A stretch of 64,000 nucleotides of DNA. Source: Phlebiopsis flavidoalba. Lineage: Eukaryota; Basidiomycota; Agaricomycetes; Polyporales; Phanerochaetaceae. The DNA lies in NCBI GenBank assembly GCA_035772785.1, contig JAOCPU010000002.1, positions 744,001 to 808,000 on the forward strand. Reading direction: 5' to 3'. The translations under genes and the position numbers were made by a program. Of this stretch, positions 38,101 through 48,420 are shown piece by piece (position 1 is the first letter of the stretch; every line of letters begins with the position of its first letter). A model generated the notes under the pieces. It made no database searches. It saw only the letters and a program-made list of their open reading frames with translations, and was not told the DNA's origin.

Positions 38101-38805
38101 ACAGAGCAGACTTTCTCTCGCAAGTCGCCTAGTGGGTGAACAAGACAAAAGCTGATAAGTATAGAAGAACAGCCAAATATTAGGTTTCGATCACTTTGAA
38201 TATGTGACCTGATCCTAACGCAACGTTTCCGGACGCGTCAGTTGCCCTATACGTCCATCAACCATCACATTCATGCCATGTGGCTCTACGACACATCCAA
38301 AGAAGCCCTTGCGGCGCCAGTAAGTAGATCGCCCTCACCACAAGGTCTTTGTGTGTGTGAATCTGTGCTAATAACCCTGTGGTGGTCCAGTTGTCTCCTT
38401 GTCTCATCCATGACGTCGAAGTACAGTTCCGAAATAGTCACCCCGGGTTTTTTTCAGTAGGGTAACCTGAGGCAGGAGGTATAGAGACGGGTAATCACTT
38501 CTCCCCGATTGGAGTACGCCGTTACTTACTTTTCCCGTCGACTGTGAGCCAAATACGGCGACGATATCGTAGTCAAAACCCGCGTTCTGCAAACCCCAGT
38601 GCTGGACTTGATGCGTCAAGTCCGGACTAGACATAAACTGCGTTAAGTTCCGCATATGAGCTTATCGGAGGGAACTTACGTGAACTGTTTCTCGTGACGC
38701 CTTGACTATCTGAACTCTCCCAGGAGCTCTCAGTAGAGGCCTGTGGAATGTGTGCCGCGTCTCCATTTAGGGCAGCGTGCCCGTTTGATACTGCCAACGT
38801 CACAT
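35170..38805 (-). CDS. SEY1: SEY1, dynamin-like GTPase for ER membrane fusion
   Basis: Sey1p (atlastin/RHD3-like) fuses endoplasmic reticulum tubules. Minus-strand landmarks in order: [16 protein letters not shown] after a probable ATG at 38803-38805; [20 protein letters not shown] followed by the P-loop GSQSTGK ending at an intron (38530); [11 protein letters not shown] (38400-38440); [13 protein letters not shown] (38085-38125); GAKMGQ-type block (38000); a helical region with [20 protein letters not shown] (37615-37680) and [16 protein letters not shown] and LAQFRCE (37350-37400); [20 protein letters not shown] (37000-37080); [15 protein letters not shown] (36105-36155); [15 protein letters not shown] (35790-35835); then the transmembrane region with [14 protein letters not shown] (35640-35685) and LREHFAQP at the C-terminal tail. 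The long central part 36.2-36.9 kb is poorly readable. Many frame changes occur. The stop codon is not fixed. Confidence 0.92.
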
Positions 38806-39536
38806 ATGTGAGCTCACGTCGCAGTACAAGGCACGGAGTGATTTGCGATGCCCCTATTGCGCGCGAGAGATTACTTACATGGTTCTGCCATTCCCTGGTA
38901 ATTGAAATATGTCTGTTATAAAGAGTGTCGAGTGTGTCGTTCAAGCTAAAGTCAAGAGTGTTGAGACAGCGTTGCAAGGTCGAAATGCGCCGCACTTTGG
39001 CGTCACGGAAGCCAGCCACGTGGGGTACACCCATCAGTCCGGATTGGGCAGGTACGCCGAGCGTAGGCGCCGTGTGCCTCGTCGTCCCCACAACGCGATT
39101 CCCAGGCCAAGATCATTTCGTGAAAGGACGATCTGGCTGACACTTCTTACACACGATGATCTGTCCTTGCGGGATTACGCCCCGCTGGCTTCCAGTCACC
39201 TTTGCAAAACGCTAGCTTTACGTACGGGAAATATCTAGAGAATAAAGCAATATGACAGGTCGTGAGTGAGATTATATCTCCCTATCTTGTTTCCCCACTG
39301 CAAGCTGACCTCCATTCCAGCGGCCAGCCAAGTCTGGCCGACTCTCTTCGGCGCGAATGGGAATCCCTCTACTCGGACCTACGAGCCTGAACTTTCCAAT
39401 AACGTCTCGGAAACGTGTCCCCGGTGAACGACAGCGGAACTTTACACCGGAATCAAACGAATTAAGAATCAACTGCTTCCAGCGTATAAAAGCACACTCT
39501 AGCTAACGACTTTCTTTCTGCTGAAGCGGGTTTACC
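38806..39536. promoter_or_regulatory. Divergent promoter region of SEY1 and AACS
   Basis: About 730 bp separate the two divergent starts. A TATA box (TATAAAAG, 39485-39492) serves the plus-strand gene 45 bp before its ATG. No comparable box is obvious for SEY1. Short open frames inside are probably chance. Confidence 0.5.
39485..39492 (+). promoter_or_regulatory. TATA box of AACS
   Basis: TATAAAAG sits 45 bp upstream of the ATG at 39537. The spacing fits a TATA-directed start with a very short leader. Confidence 0.6.
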
Positions 39537-42512
39537 ATGGACTCTCAATTTGCTCAGTCTCGTCTTATCTGGAGACACAAGGATCCACCAACACTGTCGC
39601 ATAGACTCTTTTCTCTTCCGTCGCTGGGTCATCGCAAGCATGGACTAAACCTGAGTATATGTGCTCGAATGCCTGTAACTGCCACCCGCCATACTCAGAC
39701 GCATCGTTCAGAGGACTACTACGCTTTGCACGAATACTCTATCACCAGACTACGGATTTTGGGAAAGATTTATGGGATTATTTAAACATTGTCCACTCAT
39801 GTGCCCCCGTCACAGGTGAGCTCAAGCAGTCATGCGAAGACCCCTATTTTATCTCATCTATTGTTCGCAGGTTGTTACAGCTGGGCGGATGCCAGAGACT
39901 ATGACCTGGTTTCCAGGCGCACGGCTTCCTAACTATGCAGAGAACCTCTTGCGTCTGAACGGGGACAACACATTGCCATTACCTCTGCCAGGGAGACCGG
40001 GGTCGTTTGTGCACACTATGAAGCCACCGACAGCTGAGGCAAATGGTCGACCAAGAACTTGCTGCGCGTCGCTCAGAGTCCATGGGGCTTCAGTATGTGG
40101 ACGACCGTGTCGCTTGGTGTGATATGACGAACGCCATTGAGGGAGTAGATTTTATTGCTTTGGCCAGTGACCATTATTGGTGCCGTAGCGTTCTCGTAGT
40201 ATCTTCTATCTTGATATGGGCGTGCAGGTAAACCCCTTGCGCTGCTCTGCGATGTCCTCTGCGTAAAATTTCCTGACTGAAGCAAGCCATAAGCAAGGAT
40301 TTCTGGACAGATTTAATCGTCCAGATCCGACCCAAGTTTCCAGTCTTTGCGAAAACTGAGTCGTTGTATGCCGCAAGATACGGATTGACCTCACACGCCA
40401 GGTTACGCGTGTGTTTTCGAGCCTGCAGCTCACGAGCCTGAAAGAGGTGCAATACTGGGCTGGGGGGGTGCCCACGTAAACGAAGCCGTAGACTTAGGCA
40501 GCTACGCGCGGGCTGCCTTCCGAGATACCCGCTGTAAGGCGATTTAAACCCACCTCTATTGTTTTTTGTTACGAAGTTGCTAACGATCTCACTGTGCAAA
40601 TCCCTAGCATCGGCTTCGTGGCTAGCTGGGGATAATCACCCTCTGACATTTGAACAAAAATAGTGCCGTGTGATGACCCTCCTGTCTTACGTACTATATG
40701 CTCGTCGCGGTACAACCGGTGTAAGTGCCGAACATGCATCGTACAGACCGGGGGGGGGGGGGGGGGGGGTTCGCGGGGGGGGGGGCGGGGGGCCTTGTTT
40801 TGGGGGTAGGGAAAGATTTAACGCAGAAAAGGAATCTTTATCACTTACTGGTCCGTGGTTTCTAGTGTATCCCTACACATCAAATACAGTGCGATGGAAA
40901 GAGGGTGCTATTCGGGGATATATGGTACGGTATATGGATCCGGCACGAAACTTAATTTTTCAGTACACCACGGTGAGATCCGATAAACAATCAGAGCGTG
41001 GTCCTCATGTCTCACTTATCATTAAACGTAGCCCGGATCGGATGGCTATCTACAAATCGCCTTTGAATGCTTATGTCGACGCGATGTTCCTGCCCTCTTT
41101 TGCGGAGCAGGTGTACTCGTATCATCTGCTACGACGGATCCCCTTTCCATCCGGACCTTCGTATCTTCTTGAAGTTCATCAGTGACCAGGGCGAGTAGCA
41201 CAGACTCATGTGTCTCTTCGCACTAATGACTTCATGACAGAGCAACCATCTGGGGACCTCTCCTCGCTTCCTTATTGAACTGCAGCGGCTGGTATCGAAG
41301 CCTCGTGAGTAGGATTGGACCTATTTTAGCCGAAAACTGACCCTTCACCGTCAAGGTTGCATCATTGACAGTTTACGGGTCATTATGTCTACCGGTGCCC
41401 CTTTGACGGGTCCCATGTCGAGTGGACCCAGAACTCCTTCGGCGATGTCCACGTCACATCGGTCTCTGGGGGGACAGATATATGTGCAGGCTGTGAGTAC
41501 GCCATGCATGCCAGCAATTCTGACATGTACTCAACCTCCCTAAAGTTGTGACGGCTATTCCTGTTCTGCCCACATATTCTGGTGGGGTAGGTCATCAAAG
41601 TCTATCTCACGTCTCTATAGTATTTGACCGAAATGCAGAAAATACAGGGGAAGTCGCTAGGCATGGACGTCCGAATTTTTGATCCAGATGGGAAGAACAT
41701 CGAAGACACTGGGATGCCGGGCGAGCTGGTGTGCACACGCCCTCACCCATCCATGCCCGTGTATTTTTGGGCCGATAAGAATGATGAGAAATATAGGAAC
41801 GCCTACTTTAACAAGTTTTCCTGGTGAGCAATACTCTATCTTCAATTACTGGTATAAGGTTAGGACTGTGCCGCTCAATAGGAGTATGGCTATCATGGTG
41901 ATTTCATGGTCAAGAATCCCAAGACGCAGGGTATGATCATTCTCGGGCGCAGGTATGTCACGTAAAAACCTTCGCATATCGCCAACGGACGCTCACGCCT
42001 AGTATCAGTGCGATGGCGTGCTCAATCTAGTGGTGTTCGCTTCGGCTCGTCGGAAGTCTGATTCCGTCCCTTGAGCAGTTCCGAGATGAGGTGGAGGATA
42101 CCCTGTGTGTTGGCCAGCGCAGACCGGAGGACAAAGACGAGCGTGTCCTTCTATTCGTCGAAGATGCGCACTGGTTGCAAATCACACAACAACCTGAAGT
42201 CGGCGCATGCGAGTACGCCATTCGGAAAAGGGCTCTCGGTGCCTCGCCATGTACCAGCGTACATCTTCGAAATCCCGGAATCCCGGTGAGTGGCGTTATG
42301 GTGAGATGCAGATCAGAGGCTTATATCCAATCTCAGTATACTGTCAATAATAAGAAACATCGAGATTGCAGTAAAACAGATTGTATCGGGTTTCAGCAAC
42401 ATTAAAGCCGAGTGGGGACTGTCGCCAACCCAGACTCTTACAGCTCTATTACAGGTATAGACATCTGGAGACCTTGGAAACAGAGGAAACTAAGATTCAG
42501 GCGAAGCTGTAG
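39537..42512 (+). CDS. AACS: Acetoacetyl-CoA synthetase
   Basis: An adenylate-forming enzyme that converts acetoacetate, CoA and ATP to acetoacetyl-CoA in the cytosol, feeding sterol and fatty-acid synthesis. The start at 39537 leads into RHKDPPTLS and HRKHGLNLS. Landmarks: METMTWFPGARLPNYAENLL-like block (39892-39950, WFPGARL plus NYAENLLRLNGDNT), TNAIEGV (40128), the adenylate P-loop region near 40690-40730 readable as SYVLYARRGTTG (expected SSGTTG), FQYTT (40959), PFPSGPSYLLEVHQ in place of the usual PFHPDL-type block, TIWGTSPRFLIELQRLVSKP (41248-41310), SHVEWTQNSFGDVHVTSVSG then GTDICAG, GKSLGMDVRIFDPDGKNIED and TGMPGELVCTRPHPSMPVYF, PKTQGMIILGR, SGVRFGSSE, RHVPAYIFEIP and GTVANPDS. It ends ETEETKIQAKL with TAG at 42510-42512. 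A G20/G11/G6 tract (40750-40792) interrupts the gene just after the P-loop. Confidence 0.95.
40750..40792. repeat. Poly-G tract inside AACS
   Basis: Runs of 20, 11 and 6 G separated by TTCGC and C. It lies where a Gly/Pro-Gly-Gly segment of the AMP-binding region is expected, so the real sequence is probably shorter. Either a sequencing or assembly artefact or a local expansion. Confidence 0.9.
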
Positions 42513-42647
42513 AATTGAAGTGAATATTGATTTCTACTCTGATTGTATGACTAGTGAGGGAGAAATTATATCATGTGTCAAGACCGTTGAGCACAGTAAT
42601 GTCTGGAGGCTGGGCGGTTGACCGGAAAGTAGCCGATAAGCCGCGAA

Positions 42648-42963
42648 TTTGTTACTTGCGGAGATAGGCGCTCTCGCAGAACAAAATGTTGCGTGATTTA
42701 CGACCATTTCCAAGTTCCGGAAGTAAATGTTGGAATTGATAGGAAATGGTGGAGAGGTCGAGGGAAAGAATGATGGGGCAGGAAGCAGCCAAGTTGAGAC
42801 ATCCCTCGAAAGTTGAGTACATGCGGACCAAACCCTTCGGCAGATTTTCGTAAGCCAGGTAGTCGAACGGGCTAGGGTGCACACTTGCCTTTGATCCTAC
42901 TGGTGAGACCGGGGTGTCGATGGTTCGAACCCGAGCATGGAAATGCGAAACGGTCTCGTTTTG
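42648..42963. repeat. Dispersed repeat unit, copy 1
   Basis: The unit begins with TTTGTTACTTGCG and TAGGCGCTCTC and ends with the tRNA-derived element. It matches the unit at 43133-43480 along its length with many small differences, best in its last 110 bp. Confidence 0.6.
42852..42963 (+). mobile_element. tRNA-derived SINE-like element, copy 1
   Basis: The sequence has an internal RNA polymerase III promoter: box A TAGTCGAACGG (42860-42870, fits TRGYNNANNGG) and box B GGTTCGAACCC (42922-42932, fits GGTTCGANNCC), spaced about 50 bp apart. A 3' tail CATGGAAATGCGAAACGG followed by TCTCGTTTTG is shared with two other copies. The anticodon and T stems do not pair well, so it is not an intact tRNA gene. 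A short family of tRNA-derived SINEs is the best reading. Confidence 0.6.
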
Positions 42964-43132
42964 AAATATTTTCGTGGGTCTCACAAAAACATTCTTTATC
43001 TATTCGCTAATTCTTCCCGCTGTTCCTGTATTTTTAAAAGGGTTTACAGACCGAGTGAGATGGATGTTGCGCGCAATGCCCGCGTGCGCCTAGAGTCGAT
43101 AAGTATTCCCACGATTGACTAGTAAGCATCAC

Positions 43133-43480
43133 GTTTGTTACTCGCGTTACAATCCGCAGGATTAGGCGCTCTCACAAGACAACATGTTGCCCGACGGGAT
43201 CATTGTTACACTCGTTTTTCCAGGCTTCGAAAAGTTTCCCTGACTACTGCTACAGCACAGAAGAGCACCAGCCAAATGGTTGAGGATAATGAAGCTTGCG
43301 GAGGTGGGTGTATAAGAGTCCTTGAGAAGCGGGTACATATTGCGGTACGCGTGCCGTGTTATCGTAAGCCAGGTAGTCGAACGGGCTAGGGTGCACACTT
43401 GCCTTTGATCCTACTGGCGAGGTCGGGGTGTCGATGGTTCGAAAAACCCGAGCATGGAAATGCGAAACGGCCTCTTTTTT
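43133..43480. repeat. Dispersed repeat unit, copy 2
   Basis: Second copy of the unit at 42648-42963, in the same orientation and about 485 bp downstream. The two share TTTGTTACT, TTAGGCGCTCTC or TAGGCGCTCTC, CATGTTG or AATGTTG, and the whole tRNA-derived 3' part. Confidence 0.6.
43365..43480 (+). mobile_element. tRNA-derived SINE-like element, copy 2
   Basis: Nearly identical to copy 1 over GCCAGGTAGTCGAACGGGCT and the following 40 bp. Box A is at 43374-43384. Box B (43436-43449) has a three-A insertion. The tail ends in six T at 43475-43480, a standard RNA polymerase III terminator. Confidence 0.6.
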
Positions 43481-43657
43481 ACATGGTTTTTTCTTTCTTC
43501 CCATCGAATACTCTGTACTTACTTGCATTTTCAATGACTGACTTCGCATTTTAAAAAAGCTTTCGAGAATTTTTGAGCTGCGAACGAAGACGTACAGCGT
43601 GTCATGCCTCACAAGGCGCCCAGAATCAATGAACCACAGCCTGGTTCGTGGTCGGGC

Positions 43658-43728
43658 GACTGGTCTCTTTTATGAGCGACTGTCACCATGAAGACTGGTC
43701 TCTTTATTGAGCGACCTTTTCACCATTA
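43658..43728. repeat. Two-copy 35-bp tandem duplication
   Basis: Two adjacent units start GACTGGTCTCTTT and continue with GAGCGAC and CACCAT. Unit boundaries are about 43658 and 43693. Confidence 0.7.
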
Positions 43729-44201
43729 AACGGGTCCCCCAAGATAGGTATGTAAGGTTGAGACTCCTTTGCGCGATTTCAAACACGCCCTCAACTTCAT
43801 GCGACTCTGTACTTGGAATTGCTTCGCAGGGGACTGCTGATGGACCCCAAATACTTGCTGCCAAGCAAGGCCCACTTGGGTCTGCTTGATATAATAGGAG
43901 TTTGTTGATTGGTCAATGCACTTTGGGCCTGCATGCACCTTCTTGTTGGGTCTCCCTCCCACACAACCAGCTTGAAAGCGCACCGTCACGATATACACAC
44001 ACACTGGTAGCTCAACCGTCCTTTTTAAGTCATTTCGACAACAGGTATAATGACTGTTTACTTATTGCCCCTTGTCAAAACATGAACTGGAAGGCCAGGA
44101 CCTCTGACGTATAGCTCACGAAAGTAACGGAGAGTCATGTTTGCATAGTCGACACCCTGGGAGCTATCTCTGTCTGCATTATCACTTGAGGACTGTCCTA
44201 C

Positions 44202-44209
44202 TATATATA
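44202..44209 (+). promoter_or_regulatory. TATA box of VAVYxPYR gene A
   Basis: TATATATA followed by AGTAAGTGATTAG. The same layout, TATATTT followed by GGTAAGTGACTGA, precedes the paralogue at 58.5 kb. Confidence 0.45.
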
Positions 44210-44265
44210 GTAAGTGATTAGCCGTTTTTTGGAAACGGCCAGGTGCCGCGGCGGCCTGCATGCCT

Positions 44266-45040
44266 GCTAGCGCTCGAACCACCACTTAAACATGTCGTGA
44301 CGTGCGGCCTCGACAGCTCTACAACTGTCTTTCTGCCTTCCACAACAACCACCAACCTTGCCACCAATGACTCTCAAAACAACTCGCCGCCCAAGAGACT
44401 TCGGTCCCGCAGCAGTCCACTAGTGATGCACACTGGCCTCTCTTCTACGTCTCAGGTTTACAAACACTTGGCAATCCTCTCAGATGGGCCTACCATACTG
44501 TGCTTTACTTTATTATTGCGAAACACGGAGCTTTGCCACTCTACAGTACCATCCCTGGGTATTAGGCATCGCTTGTTTTCTCCTCGGGATTTGTGTCGCC
44601 GTCCGGCGCTGGGGGGTCTTAGTCTGGTACCGAGTTCAGCTTGGGGATCGTCAACGGTGCTGGGCGTAGCATGGGGCCTACTATCGCCACGGCGAGGAAA
44701 GATGCCATTATATATGAATAGTGAGTAAAATCTAGTAGTTATCCCCAGCATAATCTCACAGTGGCGAATCACAGACCCAGCCAACCCAAAAACAATCCAC
44801 GCAAAATACCAGTGCCTCCGAGTCAGAGAAAACACAGGTCAGGCTCGTCAGCACAGCGAAGACTCGAGCGAAGCCCTGAGTACGAAATCCCCTCACACAA
44901 TCGCACCGCCGGACAGAGGCGCCATCGCGAACAACCACTATGAAGCGATCGTCGCTGTGTACACACCTTACCGTACACGTCACTCCCAAATACGTCGACG
45001 TTTCAAACTTGTAAAACTGTCATTAGTAGTTCCAAGATGG
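44266..45040 (+). CDS. Small membrane protein with VAVYxPYR tail, paralogue A
   Basis: The gene is unrecognised but duplicated in this window (see 58540-59245). It starts after CGCTCGAACCACCA. The first exon, read over shifting frames, has a Thr/Ser-rich lead (TTTNLATNDSQNN) and then hydrophobic stretches, HTVLYFIIAKHGALPLYST (44490-44550) and GIACFLLGICVAV (44560-44600), which suggest two membrane segments. A second exon (about 44760-45020) is polar and basic (NNPRKIPVPPSQRKHRSGSS, SHNRTAGQRRHREQ) and ends with AIVAVYTPYRTRH. The tail motif VAVYTPYR matches VAVYMPYR of the paralogue, also at the nucleotide level. I cannot name a family or function. Confidence 0.45.
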
Positions 45041-45461
45041 GAACTCGGTGAGTGGTTCCAACCTGGTCCTTCAGCCGCCTTCATCTCACCATACTCATTG
45101 GCCAGGGTGGGTGAGCCAAGGTTTCTGGCTTGTATTGGATTTCAGTTTGGGATACTTAGACTGGGGAGAGGTAGCACGACATTACAATGTAGATTGAATA
45201 ACTTGATGGGATTGTACCACTTTCATATCCACGTTCATCACCAGCCACGAGTTGTAGTAAAACGAGATTATCTTGTAGAAGCTCTATATCTATAATGAGG
45301 ATTCTATCGGTGCCGCATGCTCACTCTCCCTCCACCAAGTGGTTCGTCCTTTGAGCCGCTAGCTGAGGACGCATACATATACTCTGAGGCAATGGACGTC
45401 AGCATTGTGGCCGTCGGTTATCGTTTTCTTTTGAGCCGACGCCGTCGACGGTCGCGTCTTG

Positions 45462-45476
45462 CCCCCCCCCCCCCCC
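45462..45476. repeat. Poly-C tract (C15)
   Basis: A run of 15 C in a region with no assigned gene. Confidence 0.9.
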
Positions 45477-45755
45477 GAAAAAGGTCACACGATACCACCC
45501 GGTGTTAAAACAGCCGTGTCATCTCTTGTTGACTTAAGCGGCCTTCTAGCACGGGTACAAGACAAACTCAGATGATAAAGTTACTTTACCGCGCTTATGC
45601 AACATGGGATCAAAGCTACCAGTCACGGGTGACGCACAGAAAATCACTTCTCCGACACAAACCCGTTACTCGGCTTCCTCCCACGTCTTGATTTCTTTAT
45701 TACCAGCCTCGTGCAGGATGCGGCTCCCGCAGACGGAGCTTGTGCAGGAACAACC

Positions 45756-47535
45756 ATGTCCTCTGCGACACCCACGCCGTTCAAGATTGCCGTTCCCTCC
45801 GCCAGGATGCACTCGATGTGGTCGCGCAAAAGGTGGCAGAGCGTCGGCCCTTCCGCCTCCTGCGCCGTTGAGCTACGAAGCCGCTGGGAGTACGGGGTGC
45901 CGCCGTGACCATATTGTGCCGTCCTCGCATTGAGTTATTGGCAGACGACGTACGACTGGAAGAAGGCACGAAGCCGCTCTTAACGAGAGCTACCTCAGTT
46001 CACGCTTGCCTATCTCTGTGGAGAACTCATGGCACCTTTCAAGCGCATTTCGTGCACAAAAAAAGAAAAAGCCCAGCGATGCAGAGACAACGGCGCAAGA
46101 TTATACCTCTACTATTTGTGCATGGATGGCCCGGCAGCTTCATTGAAGTCAGGAAGATCCTCTCGAGCCGCTACCTCTCACCAATCCCGACAAAGACGGG
46201 ACGACCTTGTCATTTGACGTGTTTTGCATAATGGTCGCACCCGAGCCTCCCCGGCTTCGGCTTCACAAGTGCTCCCGAGAAGGCCGGCTTTGCACTCGAC
46301 CAGTATGCTGAGGTACGTACTGATGATCAAATGGGTACAGTGACAGCGTAGCTGATTATGCTGCACTCGACGTAGTTCTGCAACAACGGTAATGCTTGCA
46401 CTGGGTTACAATGAGTACTGTAAGCATAAGTCCTGGAAATTTCATTCATCTTCTTCCGTGCTCAATTTTGTGTGATTCAGTTGTCCAAGGAGGTGACTGG
46501 GGATTCTTTGTAAGTCCTTCATGACAGTTTGCTTTGTGTGGCGAAATCACTAACCTTCACGTCCTAGATATCCCTATCGTATCGTTCATCGTTACGGTCC
46601 GACACATGCATCAAGGCATGGCACACTAACTTTTCCCGCGTAAGTTAATCAGCGCATAAGTAATAATACACCAGCTGTTACCTGACCGCTGTTTTGCGTG
46701 TAAGCGGACATGCTCCGACAATAATGTTGATAGCGAACCCCTTCTATACATCATCAACTTATTCAGCCCTATCAAACTCCAGAGTACGAAAAGGCGGGTA
46801 TGGCGCATACCCAGAAGTGGGTCGAATCAGGTACGAATAAGAATGGGATATCAGGGAATTGATTCTAGAACCAGCACTGAGACGATGTTATAGGACGCGG
46901 TTACTCGGCGATCCAGGGCACAAAACCACAGACTCTGGCATACGCCTTGGCCGATTCTCCGGTGGGACTACTCGCATGGATATACGAAAACAACAAAAAA
47001 AAACTTGTAGCTTGGACTGACAATTATCCCTGGACTGAGGACGATGGGGTCAGTTGCATAGCCGCATTGTTGTTTATCGCAACTTCTTACTCACATGAAC
47101 ATGTTTTAGTACTAACCTGGATCCACATTTACCTCTTTTCACCACACCTCAGTCGACATCATCTGCTGCGACTGCTATGCTATGGGGTATCTATTTTGAG
47201 GTCTCGAAAGCAGGCGATGATCGCGCCGTCCTCACCGATTCGCGATACTACAACTGGCTAAGGTACCCATTGGGTGTGAGCGTCTTTTTCCGGGGCGCGA
47301 GCTTAGCATTAGGGTGTTCCATCTACGTACGTCCTGCACATATCGTCCAAGACTGAGAGAACTAAGTGTAAACTCGTACCCAAGATGGCACAAGACACTG
47401 GGGTGAGGTCGTGTACACGGGTCAAACATGCTACAGCGGTGGGCACTTCGCTGCACATGAAAAACACGTCGAGACTGGTGGAAGATGTGAGGACAAACTG
47501 TGCAAGTTGCCTGGGGTGCGGGCAAAGTTGTGATG
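45756..47535 (+). CDS. Epoxide hydrolase, alpha/beta-hydrolase fold with N-terminal EHN domain
   Basis: Opens epoxides to vicinal diols. The start at 45756 gives [17 protein letters not shown]. The N-terminal domain holds [21 protein letters not shown]-like sequence (45955-45985) and [11 protein letters not shown]. The oxyanion motif is [15 protein letters not shown] (46098-46150, HGWP). Then [14 protein letters not shown] in place of the usual [26 protein letters not shown], the nucleophile motif GGDWGFF (46491-46511, Asp of G-G-D-W-G), GMAHTNFP-like sequence, [23 protein letters not shown] block near 46770-46830, [20 protein letters not shown] then [26 protein letters not shown] and the catalytic His block GGHFAAHE (47438-47462). 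Introns are short and frame changes numerous. Length fits microsomal-type fungal epoxide hydrolases of about 400 residues. The exact stop is uncertain. Confidence 0.93.
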
Positions 47536-48104
47536 ATTTTTTTGCAAACAGCTGAGAACTCGACGGTGTCCCATTAATGATTCGGTGAGTGTAATCTGCC
47601 TGAAACAGAGTCTGAGCCGACATCGTCTAACCGACCGAATCCCCAGATGCCTTCAGTACTGGGAAGCGCTTGTGTCGATGCAGAGCCTTTGCTCTACCAC
47701 CAATACAGCCCCTCTCGTTTGTGGAAAACACGAAACCTTCTCCGCGAAGGACGAGCCGTTAGAGGTTGTGTCTTCCATGTCATAGCGGAGGCAAGCCCAA
47801 GGTGATACTTGTTCCTATACGTCTTGTGTGATCATAATATTCGCCTTTCCATCCTCGTAGACGTCACAGGAATGATTGATCAGATTAACGACGAGAGTGT
47901 CTACCTGGGCTGTAGTGCATCCACACGAAAGCTTCTTCCAATCCTACACGTCACGTGGCGGACTGACCACGTCGCGCGGCCGAGCGACGCGTGACACCGG
48001 CCAGCCTTTCGCACGAGAAGCGGAAGTAACGACATACGTCGCGCCACAATTAATATCACCGGAGTTAGATGACTATCACGGCGTTGGCACTAACTAAGTG
48101 TCGA
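47536..48104. other. Unresolved region downstream of the epoxide hydrolase
   Basis: Plus-strand pieces such as SRLWKTRNLLREGRAVRG (47708-47765) and TGMIDQINDESVYLGCSAST (47870-47930) look protein-like, but I cannot assemble or name a gene. Confidence 0.3.
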
Positions 48105-48290
48105 GGAAGAATCGTACGCCGTGACGGACCAGGAGTCTCGTCCCCATACCTATTGAGAGGCCCGAAGAGCCTCTCCCGCCCCTAGACACCGGACCAATAC
48201 AGACCGGGCTGAACCGAATCGCGACAGACGGGGGGGGGGGAAAAAACTGTGCACTGTCCCTGGTCCTGGGGGAATGTCTAGGCTCGTAAA
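48105..48290 (+). repeat. Structured direct-repeat block, left copy
   Basis: This block matches 49770-49915 in the same orientation. Shared pieces include TCTCGTCCCCA, GAGGCCCGAAG followed by GCCTC, CCCCTAG, GGGCTGAACCG and CCTGGTNCTGGGGGAATGTCT. The block can fold: GAGGCCCGAAGAGCCTC forms a hairpin, and its ends carry weak inverted repeats. No coding frame explains it. Confidence 0.65.
48240..48249. repeat. Poly-G/poly-A run inside the left block
   Basis: About ten G from roughly 48231 followed by six A. It is absent from the right copy of the block, so it is either an error or a local expansion. Confidence 0.5.
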
Positions 48291-48420
48291 CCGCCGTTTC
48301 CGCTCGTGAGGCACGTGGTAACGCACACCGCGCCTTTTTTTTGCGGAGTTGGGTTGATGGTGGCGGCGTCGAGTGTCGAACCGTGCCTACTCGCATCTAC
48401 ACGGCTGGTGCCATCGGACG
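48265..48420 (+). repeat. Long inverted repeat, left arm
   Basis: The arm reads TAGGCTCGTAAACCGCCGTT, then CGTGAGGCACGTGG, CACCGCGCCTTTTT, TTGATGGTGGCGG, and further CGAACC and GCCTACTCGC. The reverse complement of 49615-49785 contains the same pieces in the same order. Length is about 150 bp with many small differences. Confidence 0.7.

Noticed and set aside
40670..41185. A separate 171-codon protein with a poly-Gly stretch
   Set aside because: It is AACS sequence read through the G tract and introns; parts match AACS blocks (FQYTT, the SPF-type block).
42860..42932. An intact tRNA gene
   Set aside because: Promoter boxes fit, but acceptor, anticodon and T stems do not pair; the conserved downstream tail fits a SINE better.
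45604..45933. A distinct gene before the epoxide hydrolase
   Set aside because: The open frame overlaps the hydrolase N-terminal domain, which reads better in another frame from the ATG at 45756.
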